Positions 11,638-20,162 of a stretch of DNA of 22,046 bases are shown here, piece by piece. A program made the position numbers and the translations under genes. Numbering within the stretch: the first letter of the stretch is position 1; each line of letters begins with the position of its first letter. The notes below the pieces were generated by a model, which was not told the origin of the DNA, did no database searches, and worked only from the letters and a program-made list of their open reading frames with translations. The stretch spans positions 1 through 22,046 of the forward strand of contig BBFS01000081.1 of the NCBI GenBank assembly GCA_001313365.1. Reading direction: 5' to 3'. The stretch is from Paenarthrobacter nitroguajacolicus JCM 14115 (GTDB lineage Bacteria; Actinomycetota; Actinomycetes; Actinomycetales; Micrococcaceae).

Positions 11638-12504
11638 CCCAGCGCAGGAAAATCCATCGTTTCCGCTTGGACGCGGCGGACACCGAACGTTCCGTGCGGT
11701 TCAAGGAGGATGTTCTGGCCGCCGAAGAACCGTTGGAAATCAGGATCGGAGGCACCTCTTTTGCCGTGACCATGAGGACGCCGGGCGACGACTTTGATCT
11801 GGTGGCTGGATTTTTGGTGTCCGAGGGCATCATCCGCAGCCCTTCCGAGCTGATCTCCCTCCGGTTCTGTGCGGGCGAGAAGGACGGGGTGCAGACCTTT
11901 AACGTGGTGGAAGCCCAGCTGCGGCCGGACGTTCCCCCCCTGCCGGACACCATGCGCCACGTATATACGTCGAGTTCGTGTGGCATCTGCGGCACGGATT
12001 CCATTGAAGCCGTACGCAAGACCATCCACTTCGATACATCCTTGGACCGTCTACAGGTTCCAGTGGATGTCCTGGCCGAGCTCCCGGACCGCCTCCGCGA
12101 AGCGCAGGCCTCTTCGACAGAACCGGAGGAGTCCACGCAGCTGGACTGTTCAAAGTGGATGGCGCCAGCCCGGAGCTGCTGTGTCTGCGGGAAGACGTCG
12201 GCCGGCACAATGCGTGGACAAAGTGGTGGGCTGGGCCCTTCGGCAGGACCTGCTGCCCTTGACCGGCCTCGTCCTTCAGGTCTCGGGCAGGGCATCGTTC
12301 GAACTCGTCCAGAAGGCAGCCTTGGCCGGCATACCGGTTCTCGCGGCCGTCAGCGCCCCCTCCAGCCTCGCCGTCGATCTTGCCACCGAGACCGGGGTGA
12401 CCCTGGTTGGCTTCAGCCGGGGACATAGCCTCAACGTCTATGCCGGAAGGGAGCGCCTGAGCAACCCACGAAAGGCTGTCCAGGAGGCCGCCATGAGCGG
12501 GTGA
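11625..12504 (+). CDS. fdhD: Formate dehydrogenase accessory sulfurtransferase FdhD
   Basis: FdhD passes sulfur from a cysteine desulfurase to the bis-MGD molybdenum cofactor before it enters formate dehydrogenase. The active-site CxxC is in [17 protein letters not shown]. Other family stretches are [35 protein letters not shown], the late [18 protein letters not shown] and [20 protein letters not shown], then [11 protein letters not shown] and [13 protein letters not shown]. Frames break near 12109 (CCC to CC) and 12212 (GG to G); the PP in RPDVPPLP comes from run 11934-11940. Repaired length is about 292 residues. ATG 11625 has GGAGGG upstream, inside the end of moeA. Its presence strongly supports a real formate dehydrogenase in the window. 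Confidence 0.93.
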
Positions 12505-12566
12505 ATCATCCATGATGTGAAAAGGTCCGCGCAAAACTCCGTCTAGGATGAGGAAAGACGAGGGTG

Positions 12567-12600
12567 CAGGCCACACGGGGTACCAGCTCAGGGTGGCCTG
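12567..12600. promoter_or_regulatory. Inverted repeat upstream of the IclR gene
   Basis: CAGGCCAC (12567-12574) and GTGGCCTG (12593-12600) are perfect complements 18 bases apart, ending 23 bases before the IclR start. It may be an autoregulatory operator or a 5'-leader hairpin. It is also 62 bases after the fdhD stop, but no U tract follows. Confidence 0.4.
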
Positions 12601-12623
12601 CCTGGACAACGACACGAGGCACC

Positions 12624-13436
12624 ATGGCCGCACGCAGCAACCCGGACTTCGACAAGGACGTAGACGCCCAGGGCGGAGGCGTCCAGTCAGTAGACCGCGC
12701 ACTCCAAATCCTGGAAATCCTGGCCCGGGAAGGCGATGCCGGTGTAAGCGACATCGCTGAGGAGATGGGCGTCCACAAGTCCACCGTGTCCCGGCTGGTT
12801 GGCTCCTTGGTCAACCGCGAACTGGTCCGGCAGAACAGTGAACGCGGCAAGTACCAGTTGGGCTTTGGAATCCTCCGTTTGGCTTCTTCCATCCCCCCCG
12901 GCAGACTGAGCGTGGTTCATGAGGCGCGCCAAGTCCTGGAGGCCCTGGCGGCCGAATACAAGGAAACCGTCAACCTGGCTGTGCTGCGGTCCAACTATGC
13001 CGTCAACGTGGACCAGGCGATGGGGGGGCCCTCAACACTGGCCACCTACGACTGGGTGGGCAGCCTGACGCCGCTGCATGCCACATCCAGCGGCAAGGTC
13101 CTTCTGGCCGCGTTGACCGCCGATGAAAGAACCCAGGTCCTCAAGGCAGTGGGCTTGCCCGCTCGAACGCCACGTACGGTAACCAACCGCGGAGAGCTGG
13201 AAAAGCAGCTGCTGGACGTAGCGCGCAACGGCTACGCCACAGTTCACGAAGAGTTTGAAATCGGCCTCACCGCTATTGCCGTACCCATTTTCAACCACTC
13301 GGGAAGCGTCATCGCTGCGGTAAGTATCTCCGGCCCGGCGTTCCGCTTTTCACCCGAGGACCAGCCGGGTCTTATCGACGGCCTTCGCGAGGCCGGGCTG
13401 ACCATCAGCGCCCGGATGGGTTACAGGCACCGCTAA
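12624..13436 (+). CDS. IclR-family transcriptional regulator
   Basis: The protein has 270 residues in one uninterrupted frame. A winged helix-turn-helix occupies about residues 20-85 (QSVDRALQILEILAREGDAG, ADIAEEMGVHKSTVSRLVGSL-like segment). The effector-binding domain runs from about 95 to 262, with SSGKVLLAAL, AVGLPARTPRTVTN, RNGYATVHEEFEIGLTAIAVPIFN and SISGPAFRF, all typical of IclR. Two paired residues (SIPPGR, MGGPST) come from 7-base runs and are probably one too many each. ATG 12624 follows a weak GAGG. It stands between the C1/molybdenum genes and the BCCT transporter, so it may govern either. The ligand cannot be read from the sequence; betaine-type compounds are a guess from context. 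Confidence 0.9.
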   Translation: MAARSNPDFDKDVDAQGGGVQSVDRALQILEILAREGDAGVSDIAEEMGVHKSTVSRLVGSLVNRELVRQNSERGKYQLGFGILRLASSIPPGRLSVVHEARQVLEALAAEYKETVNLAVLRSNYAVNVDQAMGGPSTLATYDWVGSLTPLHATSSGKVLLAALTADERTQVLKAVGLPARTPRTVTNRGELEKQLLDVARNGYATVHEEFEIGLTAIAVPIFNHSGSVIAAVSISGPAFRFSPEDQPGLIDGLREAGLTISARMGYRHR

Positions 13437-13830
13437 GCCCTGCCCTGCGCGGGTCTCTGATGCTCTAGGCGCAACACGGGCCATCATACGCAACAAACGC
13501 TTCCCCCCCTCCCATTCGTTGCGTCAAACTGTCGGCAAGCAAGGAAAAGTCCTTGACTTTGAGTGTGACGGGGGCGCACTCTGTTGCTTAGCGCGAATGT
13601 TGTTGATTCATGCGGAACGCCCTTTAGGGCTCCATGAGCCCAGCGTTCAACCAACCCGTCCGACCAAAGAGGTGCCCCCCCATGAAACTGCCCATCTACG
13701 CTCCTGAAGTGCAGATCGGGGACAGCAAATCATGGTCAGCGGGGAAGCCCCCCCAGCCTTCCCTGCGGCCTCATCCTCCAGGGCCATGTCTAAACGCAAA
13801 CCCATGACTCGCCGAGCAAAGGACCCGCTC
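13437..13830. promoter_or_regulatory. 394-base gap before the BCCT gene: inverted repeats, possible leader
   Basis: No convincing gene is seen here. ACGCAAC (13488-13494) and GTTGCGT (13518-13524) form a perfect 7-bp inverted repeat, a possible binding site for the IclR protein just upstream. GCCCT-TT-AGGGC (13619-13630) can form a small hairpin. A 40-codon frame at 13682-13804 begins ATGAAACTGCCC behind AAAGAGGTG and could be a leader peptide or a gene remnant; I recognise nothing in it. The 7-base runs at 13503-13509, 13675-13681 and 13748-13754 make any frame here uncertain. Confidence 0.4.
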
Positions 13831-15913
13831 ATGGCTATAAACAGCGACACAAAATCCTTAACACCAGAGGAGTTACCTGCCGACGATCAATTGGCGGGTG
13901 CTTCAACAGCAGCCAGTTCCACCACATCAACCAGCCCTGCCCACGCGGAGAACCCTGAGGAATTCATCAGGATCTCCACCGACGACACCAACTTGGCCGC
14001 CCTCGACGCTGAGGACGGAGGCGCTGAAACCCTTCCGGATTCTGAAGAATACGAACAGATCATGGAAGAGCTGCGCCACGCCAAGACCGAGCAGGCCGTT
14101 TCGGCCCGCCGGAACCGCAAACTTACCCTCGACAAAGTCACCTTCGGGATCACGGGCGCCATCGCCGTCGCCTTCGTGGTCTGGGGATTTGTCGGGCGCG
14201 ACAGCCTCTCAGATACCTCCAAAGGCGCCTGAACTGGGTTATGGAGTACACCGGCTGGCTCTTCATGGTCCTCGCCTCATTGTTCGTCGTCTTCGTCCTC
14301 TGGCTTGCCCTCGGCAAGTTTGGCAACATCCCGCTGGGCAAGGACGGCGAAAAGCCCGAGTTCCGGACCATTTCCTGGGTGGCCATGATGTTCGCCGCCG
14401 GCATGGGCATCGGCTCATGTTCTACGGTGTGGCCGAACCCCCCCTCTACCACTACATCTCGCCGCCGCCGGGAACAGTGGACGGCCGCACTCCGGCAGCC
14501 ATCCAGACCGCCATGGCCACATCGATCTTCCATTGGACCCTGCACCCGTGGGCCATGTACGCAGTGGTCGGTATCGCCATGGCATACGGCACTTACCGGC
14601 TGGGCCGCAAGCAACTGGTTTCGGCAGCCTTCACCTCGCTTTTCGGCATCCGCATGGTGGAAGGGCCGCTCGGGAAGTTCATCAACATCCTGGCCATCTT
14701 CGCCACACTCTTCGGAACTGCCGCTTCGCTGGGCCTCGGCGCCCTCCAGATCGGCAGCGGCATGACGTCGAATGGCTGGCTGGGTGAGATCGGCACTCCG
14801 GTGCTCGTGGTTATTGTGGCTATTCTGACCTTCTGCTTCGTGGCATCCGCTGTGTCAGGCATCAGCCGAGGCATCCAGTGGCTCTCCAACATCAATATGG
14901 TCCTGGCTGTTATTCTCGCCTGATTGTGTTTGTAGCCGGACCCACCCTGTTCATCCTTAACCTGATCCCTTCCGCCGTAGGCGACTACGCCAGGGACCTC
15001 GCCGAAATGTCATCACGGACCGAAGCTGTGGGAGACGAGTCCCTGCGTAGCTGGATGACCAGCTGGACCATCTTCTACTGGGCCTGGTGGATCTCCTGGA
15101 CGCCCTTCGTCGGGATGTTCATCGCCCGCATCAGCCGCGGACGCACCATCCGCCAGTTCGTCACCGGCGTCCTGCTGGTGCCCAGCGTTGTCAGCGTCAT
15201 CTGGTTCGGCATCTTCGGCGGCGCCGCTTTCCACGTCCAGCAAGAGGCAGACAAGGCCGGCACGCCCGGGCTTGTGACCATGGTGGATGGCGCACCCTCC
15301 ATCAACTTCGATGGCGCCCTCTTCGACCTCGTGAAGAACCTGGGCATGCCTGGCTGGCTGACAGCAGCGGTCATCGTCCTGGCCATGGTCCTGGTGGCGA
15401 TCTTCTTCGTCACCGGCGCCGATGCAGCCTCTATCGTGATGGGATCCCTCAGCTCCAATGGCGCTGAGCACCCGCGTCGAGGAGTGGTGATCTTCTGGGG
15501 GAAGCCTCACGGGCGCAGTGGCAGCGGTCATGCTGCTTGCCGGCGGCGATAAACCATCGGAAGCCTTGTCGGGCCTGCAAAGAGTCACCATCGTGGCAGC
15601 CCTGCCTTTCGTGATCGTCATGCTGTTGCTCTGCTTCGCGCTGGTCAAGGACCTTCGCCGGGACCCGCTCCAGTTGCACAAGCGCTTGGCCACTTCGGTG
15701 GTGGAACGAGCCATCCGAACGGGCGTTGAGCAACATGGCGGCGTTCAGTTCGACCTCGTCACCAAACACGACTGCGCCGAAAAGTGCACGGACTCCGATT
15801 GCGCCGGGGGGGGAACGCCCACGGGAACCATTCCCCTGGTCGGCAAGCCCCCAACAGGATTCCGACCACAAATAACCCAGCTTTTGGCTGACCCCCCATT
15901 CACACGTCAGTAA
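13831..15913 (+). CDS. BCCT-family transporter, probable betaine/carnitine/choline uptake
   Basis: This is a secondary transporter in the inner membrane, about 690 residues, importing quaternary ammonium compounds with Na+ or H+. An N-terminal acidic cytosolic tail of about 90 residues precedes the first membrane helix (FGITGAIAVAFVVWGFVG). Family signatures are AAGMGIGLMFYGVAEPLYHY, TSIFHWTLHPWAMYAVVG, the conserved FYWAWWISWTPFVGMFIARI with SRGRTIRQF, and FFVTGADAASIVMG. Frames break near 14228, 14415, 14919 (single losses from CCC or CC) and 15497 (G run one too long); each repair restores a standard helix. ATG 13831 has AAGGA seven bases upstream; in-frame ATGs at 13786 and 13804 are alternatives. 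Next to a dimethylglycine pathway, glycine betaine is the likeliest substrate, by inference. Confidence 0.9.
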
Positions 15914-15921
15914 GGTCCACC

Positions 15922-16122
15922 ATGTCCAACACTTCTGCCAACGGAACTCTCCGTCTCAACACCCAGGCCAGCCCCCCCAGCAACCAGGCCAGTGAGGACG
16001 TGACCCTCACCCTGGACGCTTCCAAACCGGTGACAGTCCGGATCGAGGTTGACCGCTGCCCCCCCTGCGGATCGGAACACAACAGGGCCGGTTCCTACGT
16101 CGACACTGACTTCAGCCGCTAG
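15922..16122 (+). CDS. Small unknown protein following the BCCT gene
   Basis: This is a 66-residue frame that starts eight bases after the transporter stop and ends just before a strong terminator, so it is very likely cotranscribed. ATG 15922 has only AAGG upstream. The N-terminal half is polar and Ser/Asn/Thr-rich. The C-terminal half holds VRIEVDRCP(P)CGSEHN then RAGSYVDTDFSR. With the 7-base run at 16059-16065 reduced to four, the cysteines form a CPC pair. No signal peptide or membrane helix is visible. I do not recognise the family. The operon place suggests a partner or regulator of the transporter, or a small metal- or thiol-binding protein; neither is shown. Confidence 0.65.
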   Translation: MSNTSANGTLRLNTQASPPSNQASEDVTLTLDASKPVTVRIEVDRCPPCGSEHNRAGSYVDTDFSR

Positions 16123-16148
16123 CAACAACACGCTGATTCCAACACAAC

Positions 16149-16185
16149 AAAGCAGGCGCCGGGATTCCGGCGCCTGCTTTTTGTT
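16149..16185. terminator. Bidirectional intrinsic terminator
   Basis: A perfect stem of GCAGGCGCCGG against CCGGCGCCTGC with loop GATT is flanked by AAA and TTTTTGTT. It ends the BCCT operon on the + strand, and the upstream A-rich side (CAACAAA) also serves the fasciclin gene arriving on the - strand. Confidence 0.92.
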
Positions 16186-16206
16186 AGTACTGGTGGAAGC
16201 TAAAGC

Positions 16207-16902
16207 CTATTTGGGCATCAGCACCGAGTCGATCAGGTAGACCGTGGCGTTGGCGGTCTGGACGCCACCGCAGATTACATTGGAAGCTCCGTCAACCGTG
16301 AGGGCATCCTTGGTGCCGGCAACCGTCACTTCGCCACCCTGGACAGTCTTGTGGGTGCCGACGATCTGGTCCGGGGGGGTCAGCTGACCGGGGGGGACTA
16401 CGTGGTAGGTGAGAATCTTGCTCAGCAGGGCATCGTCCGTCTTGAGCGTCTCGATTGTTGCGGGGGGGTCGATCTTGGCGAAGGCATCGTCAACCGGCGC
16501 GAACACCGTGAATTCGCTGCCGTTCAGGGTGGAAACCAGGTCCACCTTGGGGGGGTTGAGCTTGCCCGAAACAGCGGCGGTCAGGGTCTTGAGCAGCGGG
16601 TTGTTCGATGCTGCTACGGCTACCGGGTCCTGGGCCATGCCCATGACCGATCCGGCACCGTCCGGAACCTGTGCGGCGTAACCGGCGCAGCCGGGGGGGC
16701 CCACAAGGTTAGCGGCCGGATCCATGGCGGCGCTGCTCATGGCGGAGGCCGACGGCGACGGTGCCGCCATGGAGGTTTCCGGGGCGGCAGATGAAGCAGC
16801 CGGTGTGCTGGAGGTGCTGGAACCACCACAGGCAGTGAGACCGAGAAGGGCGGCTGCAGTGAGGCCAACGAAGGCGAGGGCGGGGCGCTTTGTGGACAAC
16901 AT
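16207..16902 (-). CDS. Fasciclin (FAS1) domain lipoprotein, MPT70/MPT83-like
   Basis: This is an exported, lipid-anchored protein of 231 residues. The signal peptide has [20 protein letters not shown] and the lipobox LTAC with Cys at about residue 26, followed by a Ser/Ala/Pro/Met linker to about residue 62. The single FAS1 domain covers about 95-230, with [47 protein letters not shown] H box and [13 protein letters not shown]. The frame is unbroken, but PP occurs in VGPPGC, LNPPKV, DPPATI, VPPGQL and TPPDQI. Each lies on a 7-base G run of the given strand, and the family has a single Pro. ATG 16900-16902 follows AAGGAG. FAS1 lipoproteins are adhesive or surface proteins; the specific role is unknown. 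Confidence 0.93.
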   Translation of the reverse strand: MLSTKRPALAFVGLTAAALLGLTACGGSSTSSTPAASSAAPETSMAAPSPSASAMSSAAMDPAANLVGPPGCAGYAAQVPDGAGSVMGMAQDPVAVAASNNPLLKTLTAAVSGKLNPPKVDLVSTLNGSEFTVFAPVDDAFAKIDPPATIETLKTDDALLSKILTYHVVPPGQLTPPDQIVGTHKTVQGGEVTVAGTKDALTVDGASNVICGGVQTANATVYLIDSVLMPK

Positions 16903-17007
16903 GTCATTCTCCTTGTTTTTGGAACCAGGGCGTTGGGTCCAGTGGGTGGTGGGACACGGGCTGCGGGTGTTGCTTTTGCTTCACCAGCGGTTTGTGTCTC
17001 ACCAGCT

Positions 17008-17034
17008 ATTCGGAGGTCGGGACAGGGTGGATGG
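17008..17034 (-). promoter_or_regulatory. Possible SigK-type ECF promoter for the fasciclin gene
   Basis: On the reverse strand CCATCC (17034-17029) is followed, after 15 bases, by CCGAAT (17013-17008). As I recall, mycobacterial SigK, which drives mpt70/mpt83, uses boxes like these with a slightly longer spacer, and the spacer here contains G/C runs of uncertain length. The leader would be about 100 bases. Tentative. Confidence 0.3.
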
Positions 17035-17112
17035 GTGCGGATTGAAAAAGTTTTTTTGAGCCAGTCTCCGCAGGCCTGGTGGAGGGGTTCATCCCGGTGA
17101 CAGGATGGGCGA

Positions 17113-17697
17113 ATGGCTATCGAGGTTCGCCCAGCGACGGTGTTCGACGACGTGAGGACCATGGTGGGGCCCAAGAGCCCGATGCCAACGTGTGCTGGTG
17201 CCTCAGCTACAGGATTCCGTCGAAACTTAACCAGGAGCTCCAAAAACAGGAGCGCGGAAAGTTCGTGAAGAAGCTGGTGGCCGAGGACCCGCCTCCCGGC
17301 GTTCTGGCTTACGACGGCGACGAAGTAGTTGGGTGGGCAGCGGTCCACCCTCGCGAGGACACTACTTTTGCGAAAAACCGCAAGATTCCCCCCCACGTGG
17401 ATGAGACCAAGGTGTGGTCGGTCTGGTGCATCCGGGTGCGGCCCGGGCATCGCGGCAAGGGAATTTCCCACGAGCTGCTCCGCGGCGCGATTGACTTCGC
17501 AAAAAGCCACGGTGCGCCCGCGATTGAGGGTTACCCCGTGGACAACAAAGGCGGCAAGGTGGACCTGACCATGGCCTACGTTGGCACCCGGAGGCTTTTC
17601 GAGAAGGCCGGTTTCAAAAAGGTGGCCGAGACGACGTCGGTCCTGAACGGTTTCCCGAGAGTGCTGATGCGGCTGGACCTCAACTCCCCCCAACTAG
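17113..17697 (+). CDS. GNAT-family N-acetyltransferase
   Basis: This is an acetyl-CoA-dependent acetyltransferase of about 193 residues; the acceptor is unknown. The acetyl-CoA binding A motif is visible as VWCIRVRPGHRGKGISHELL (RGKG loop), followed by GAIDFAKSHGAPAIEGYPVD and the C-terminal RRLFEKAGFKKVAET. An N-terminal DANVCWCLSYRIPSK segment is typical of a GNAT subgroup with a CWCL motif. Frames break near 17180 (CCC where four C are expected), and the stop is masked by the C run 17686-17691; with five C it ends LDLNSPN and TAG 17695-17697. ATG 17113 lacks a clear Shine-Dalgarno. Without repair the frame would run on to 17948 through the palindromic element, which is not believable. Confidence 0.8.
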
Positions 17698-17756
17698 GTC
17701 GCATTTGTGCGCGCGTTTTGAGCCGTCTAAACGCGCACAAATGCGACCTACTTGGG
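17689..17756. repeat. Palindromic intergenic element, copy 1 (REP-like)
   Basis: AGGTCGCATTTGTGCGCG (17696-17713) and CGCGCACAAATGCGACCT (17732-17749) form a perfect 18-bp stem. CCCAACT and ACTTGGG extend it with one mismatch. The right arm shares the 19-mer AAACGCGCACAAATGCGAC with copy 2 (21430-21448). It lies between convergent genes and contains the TAG of the acetyltransferase. The TAA of the IclR gene starts at the very next base. Confidence 0.85.
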
Positions 17757-18534
17757 TTAGGAGCCCTGCAGTCGCGCCGTCATCCTGTGCGCTTCCTCGA
17801 GCAGCAGTTTCCCGAGGAACTCCTGGCGGTCCGCACGGAATCGCGGCTCGATTCCCGTCAAGGAAAGAGCCCATGCTGGCCGTCCCTGCTGATCAAACAC
17901 AGCAGCTCCCATGCCCCCAGCTACCTTCCAGGATCAACCCGGGATTGACGGAGTAGCCAGCCAGCCGCGTCCGTTCCAGATTGCCCCGCACCACGTCTGC
18001 AGGATGGCCCGCCGCAAAGTCGCCGGCATGCGTAGCCCATTCGCCCAGCAACGCTTCCTGTTCGTCGGGAGGCAGGAAAGCCATGATGGCAGTGCCGGCC
18101 GAAGCGACTCCCAAGGGAAAGCGCACCCCTTCGTGCAGCACGAAGGACCGCACCGGAAAGGAGCCTTCTTCCCGCAGCACGCACACTGTTTCGTTGCCAC
18201 GACGAATGGAGAAGAAGGCACTCTCCCCGGTCTCTGCAGCCAACCTGCGCAGCGAGGGCCGCGCAATGTCCTCCATAGGGAAACGTGCAGCGGCCACTGA
18301 TCCCAGCAGGAAGATCTCCGGACCCAACACCCACTTCCCGGAGGTGGAATCGTGTTCCAGCAAGCCCTCCGCGGCCAGTGACGTCAGTAGCCGGTGGACG
18401 GTTGGCCGGGTTAGCCCCGACTCGCGCACCAAGCCCGCCAAAGAGGTGCCCTCGGGCCTGCGTCCCACCAGCCTAAGCAGCAGGGCCACCCGACCCACCA
18501 CTTGCGCTCCCTGTACCACCACAGCACCCTCCAT
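17757..18534 (-). CDS. IclR-family regulator divergent from the CoA-transferase genes
   Basis: This is a regulator of about 259 residues. The winged helix-turn-helix covers about residues 8-70 (VVGRVALLLRLVGRRPEG, SGLTRPTVHRLLTSLAAEGL). The effector domain covers about 80-250, with FFSIRRGNETVCVLREEG, GVRFPLGVASAGTAIMAFLP and, after repair, GSWGMGAAVFDQQGRPAWAL then SLTGIEPRFRADRQEFLG. The frame breaks near 17911, where a G run is one too long; the repaired stop is TAA at 17757-17759. ATG 18532-18534 has only a weak GGA upstream. The divergent arrangement with scoA and the operator-like repeat between them make this the likely local regulator, responding to a 3-oxoacid or aromatic-pathway intermediate. 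Confidence 0.87.
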
Positions 18535-18550
18535 CAGATTTCATCCATAA

Positions 18551-18579
18551 TATGGACACCCTCCAGTGTAGTGTCCATA
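18551..18579. promoter_or_regulatory. Operator-like inverted repeat between the IclR and scoA genes
   Basis: TATGGACAC (18551-18559) and GTGTCCATA (18571-18579) are perfect 9-bp complements 11 bases apart. A further half site, TCCAT, lies at 18544-18548, giving another small palindrome with ATGGA. It sits 17 bases from the IclR start and 124 bases from scoA, as expected for autoregulation with control of scoAB-thiolase. Confidence 0.65.
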
Positions 18580-18703
18580 CCCTGAGTATCTGGCAGGTAC
18601 GCGCATTGACCGCCCCCCACAAAGGCAACCTAGGCTCCTTCTCAAGAGTGAGAGCAGTCCACAAAGTGGATGCACCGGCAATGAACTCAAAGAGGAGTCG
18701 AGT

Positions 18704-19439
18704 ATGACCAAGATCCAAGCGAGCGCAGCCCAAGCGTTACATGACCTGATGGCAGACGGCCTGACCATCGCCGTCGGAGGTTTTGGACTCAGCGGCATTC
18801 CCGCCGACCTCATCGACGCCGTCCGTGAGTCCGGCGCCAAGGATCTCACGATCGTGTCCAACAACATGGGCGTGGACGGCAAGGGGGCTAGGCGTCCTCA
18901 TCGAGGCGGGCCAGGTCCGGAAGGTCATCGCATCTTATGTCGGTGAGAACAGACTGTTCGCCGAGCAGTACCTGGCCGGGAAGCTTGAGGTCGAGTTCAC
19001 GCCGCAGGGCACACTCGCCGAGCGTCTCCGCGCTGGCGGCGCCGGCATTCCGGCGTTCTACACGCGAACGGGAGTGGGGGACCCTGGTTGCCGAAGGCAA
19101 GCCGCTGGAAGAGTTCGACGGCGTGACGTACGTCCGCGAGCGCGCCATCACCGCCGACGTCGCCTGGTCCACGCCCACACTGCAGACACGGACGGGAACC
19201 TGATTTATCGCTACACGGCCCGCAACTTCAACCCGGTGGTTGCCACAGCGGGTGCAGTGACCATCGCCGAGGCTGAGGTCATTGTTCAACCCGGCCAGCT
19301 GGACCCGAATCACATTGTCACCCCCCCAGGCGTTTACGTCCAGCGGCTGGTCCAAGCCACTGATCGGGTCAAGGACATTGAACAGCGCACGGTCCGGGAG
19401 CGACTCGAGGCACAGCATGCCGAATCAGTAACGGCCTAA
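18704..19439 (+). CDS. scoA: 3-oxoacid CoA-transferase subunit A
   Basis: This is the alpha subunit of a family I CoA-transferase that moves CoA from succinyl-CoA to a 3-oxoacid (acetoacetate or 3-oxoadipate). Signatures are the loop VGGFGLSGIPADLIDA near residue 25, LTIVSNNMGVDGKGLG, GKLEVEFTPQGTLAERLRAG, GGAGIPAFYTRTGVGT, and the C-terminal DGNLIYRYTARNFNPVVA and AEAEVIVQPGQLDP. Frames break near 18883 and 19075 (G runs one too long) and 19168 (GGG to GG); VTPPGVY has one Pro too many at 19321-19327. Repaired it is about 243 residues. ATG 18704 follows AGAGGAG. The gene is 19 bases upstream of subunit B. Acetoacetate and 3-oxoadipate transferases cannot be told apart here. Confidence 0.9.
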
Positions 19440-19458
19440 GAACAAGGAGCACATCACC

Positions 19459-20158
19459 ATGGCATGGACACGAGACCAAATGGCCGCCATCGCGGCCGAA
19501 GAACTGAACGACGGCGATTACGTCAACCTCGGCATCGGCATTCCCACGTTGGTGGCCAACAACCTGCCCGACGGCGTGCGGGTGGTCCTCCAAAGCGAGA
19601 ACGGCCTGCTCGGCATGGGCCCTTTCCCGTATGAGGCGAGGAAGACGCCGACCTTATTAACGCAGGCAAGCAGACCGTCACCATCACCCCCCGGTGGCAG
19701 CATCTTCGACTCCGCCACGTCGTTCGGCATGATCCGCGGCGGACACGTGAAGGTTGCCATCCTGGGCGCCATGCAGGTGTCCGGCTCGGGGGGACCTGGC
19801 CAACTGGACCATCCCCCCCGGCAAGATGGTCAAAGGCATGGGCGGAGCCATGGACCTGGTGGCGGGTACACCGAGGGTGGTGGTCCTCACCGAGCACAAC
19901 GCCAAGGACGGTTCGGCCAAGATCGTGGCCGAATGCACGCTCCCGCTGACGGGACTCAAGTGCGTTGACCGGATCATCACGGACCTCGCCGTTTTCGACA
20001 TCGAGGAAACACCGTCCACAGCGGAAACACCCGACGGCGGCACGCAGCTGCTGCTGACCCGCCTCGCCCCTGGCGTCACGGTGGAAGAGATCCGCAGCAA
20101 GACCGAGGCAGAGTTCACGGTGCGCTCGCCTCTGAGGAACACACACTTGAAGGAGTAA
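19459..20158 (+). CDS. scoB: 3-oxoacid CoA-transferase subunit B
   Basis: This is the beta subunit, carrying the catalytic glutamate in [14 protein letters not shown] (SENG motif, about residue 51) that forms the enzyme-CoA thioester. Other family stretches are [82 protein letters not shown] and [12 protein letters not shown]. Frames break near 19638 (GGG to GG), 19687-19692 and 19788-19793 (runs one too long); TIPPGK has an extra Pro at 19813-19819. Repaired length is about 230 residues, and the end RNTHLKE is clear. ATG 19459 follows AAGGAG. The last codons contain the Shine-Dalgarno of the thiolase. Confidence 0.92.
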
Positions 20159-20162
20159 ACGC

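Noticed and set aside
13682..13804. 40-codon frame before the BCCT gene as a real protein
   Set aside because: It has a plausible start site but no recognisable similarity, and homopolymer runs on both sides make the frame uncertain. It is mentioned only as part of the gap.
16737..17693. 318-codon reverse-strand frame opposite the acetyltransferase and into the fasciclin gene
   Set aside because: It is antisense to a clear GNAT domain and overlaps the fasciclin signal region in the wrong frame.
17689..17756. Palindromic element as a CRISPR repeat or tRNA
   Set aside because: There is a single palindrome per site, no spacers, no cloverleaf and no cas genes.
17698..17948. C-terminal extension of the acetyltransferase through the palindrome
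   Set aside because: It appears only because the C run 17686-17691 hides the TAG stop; it would read through the repeat and antisense to the IclR gene.
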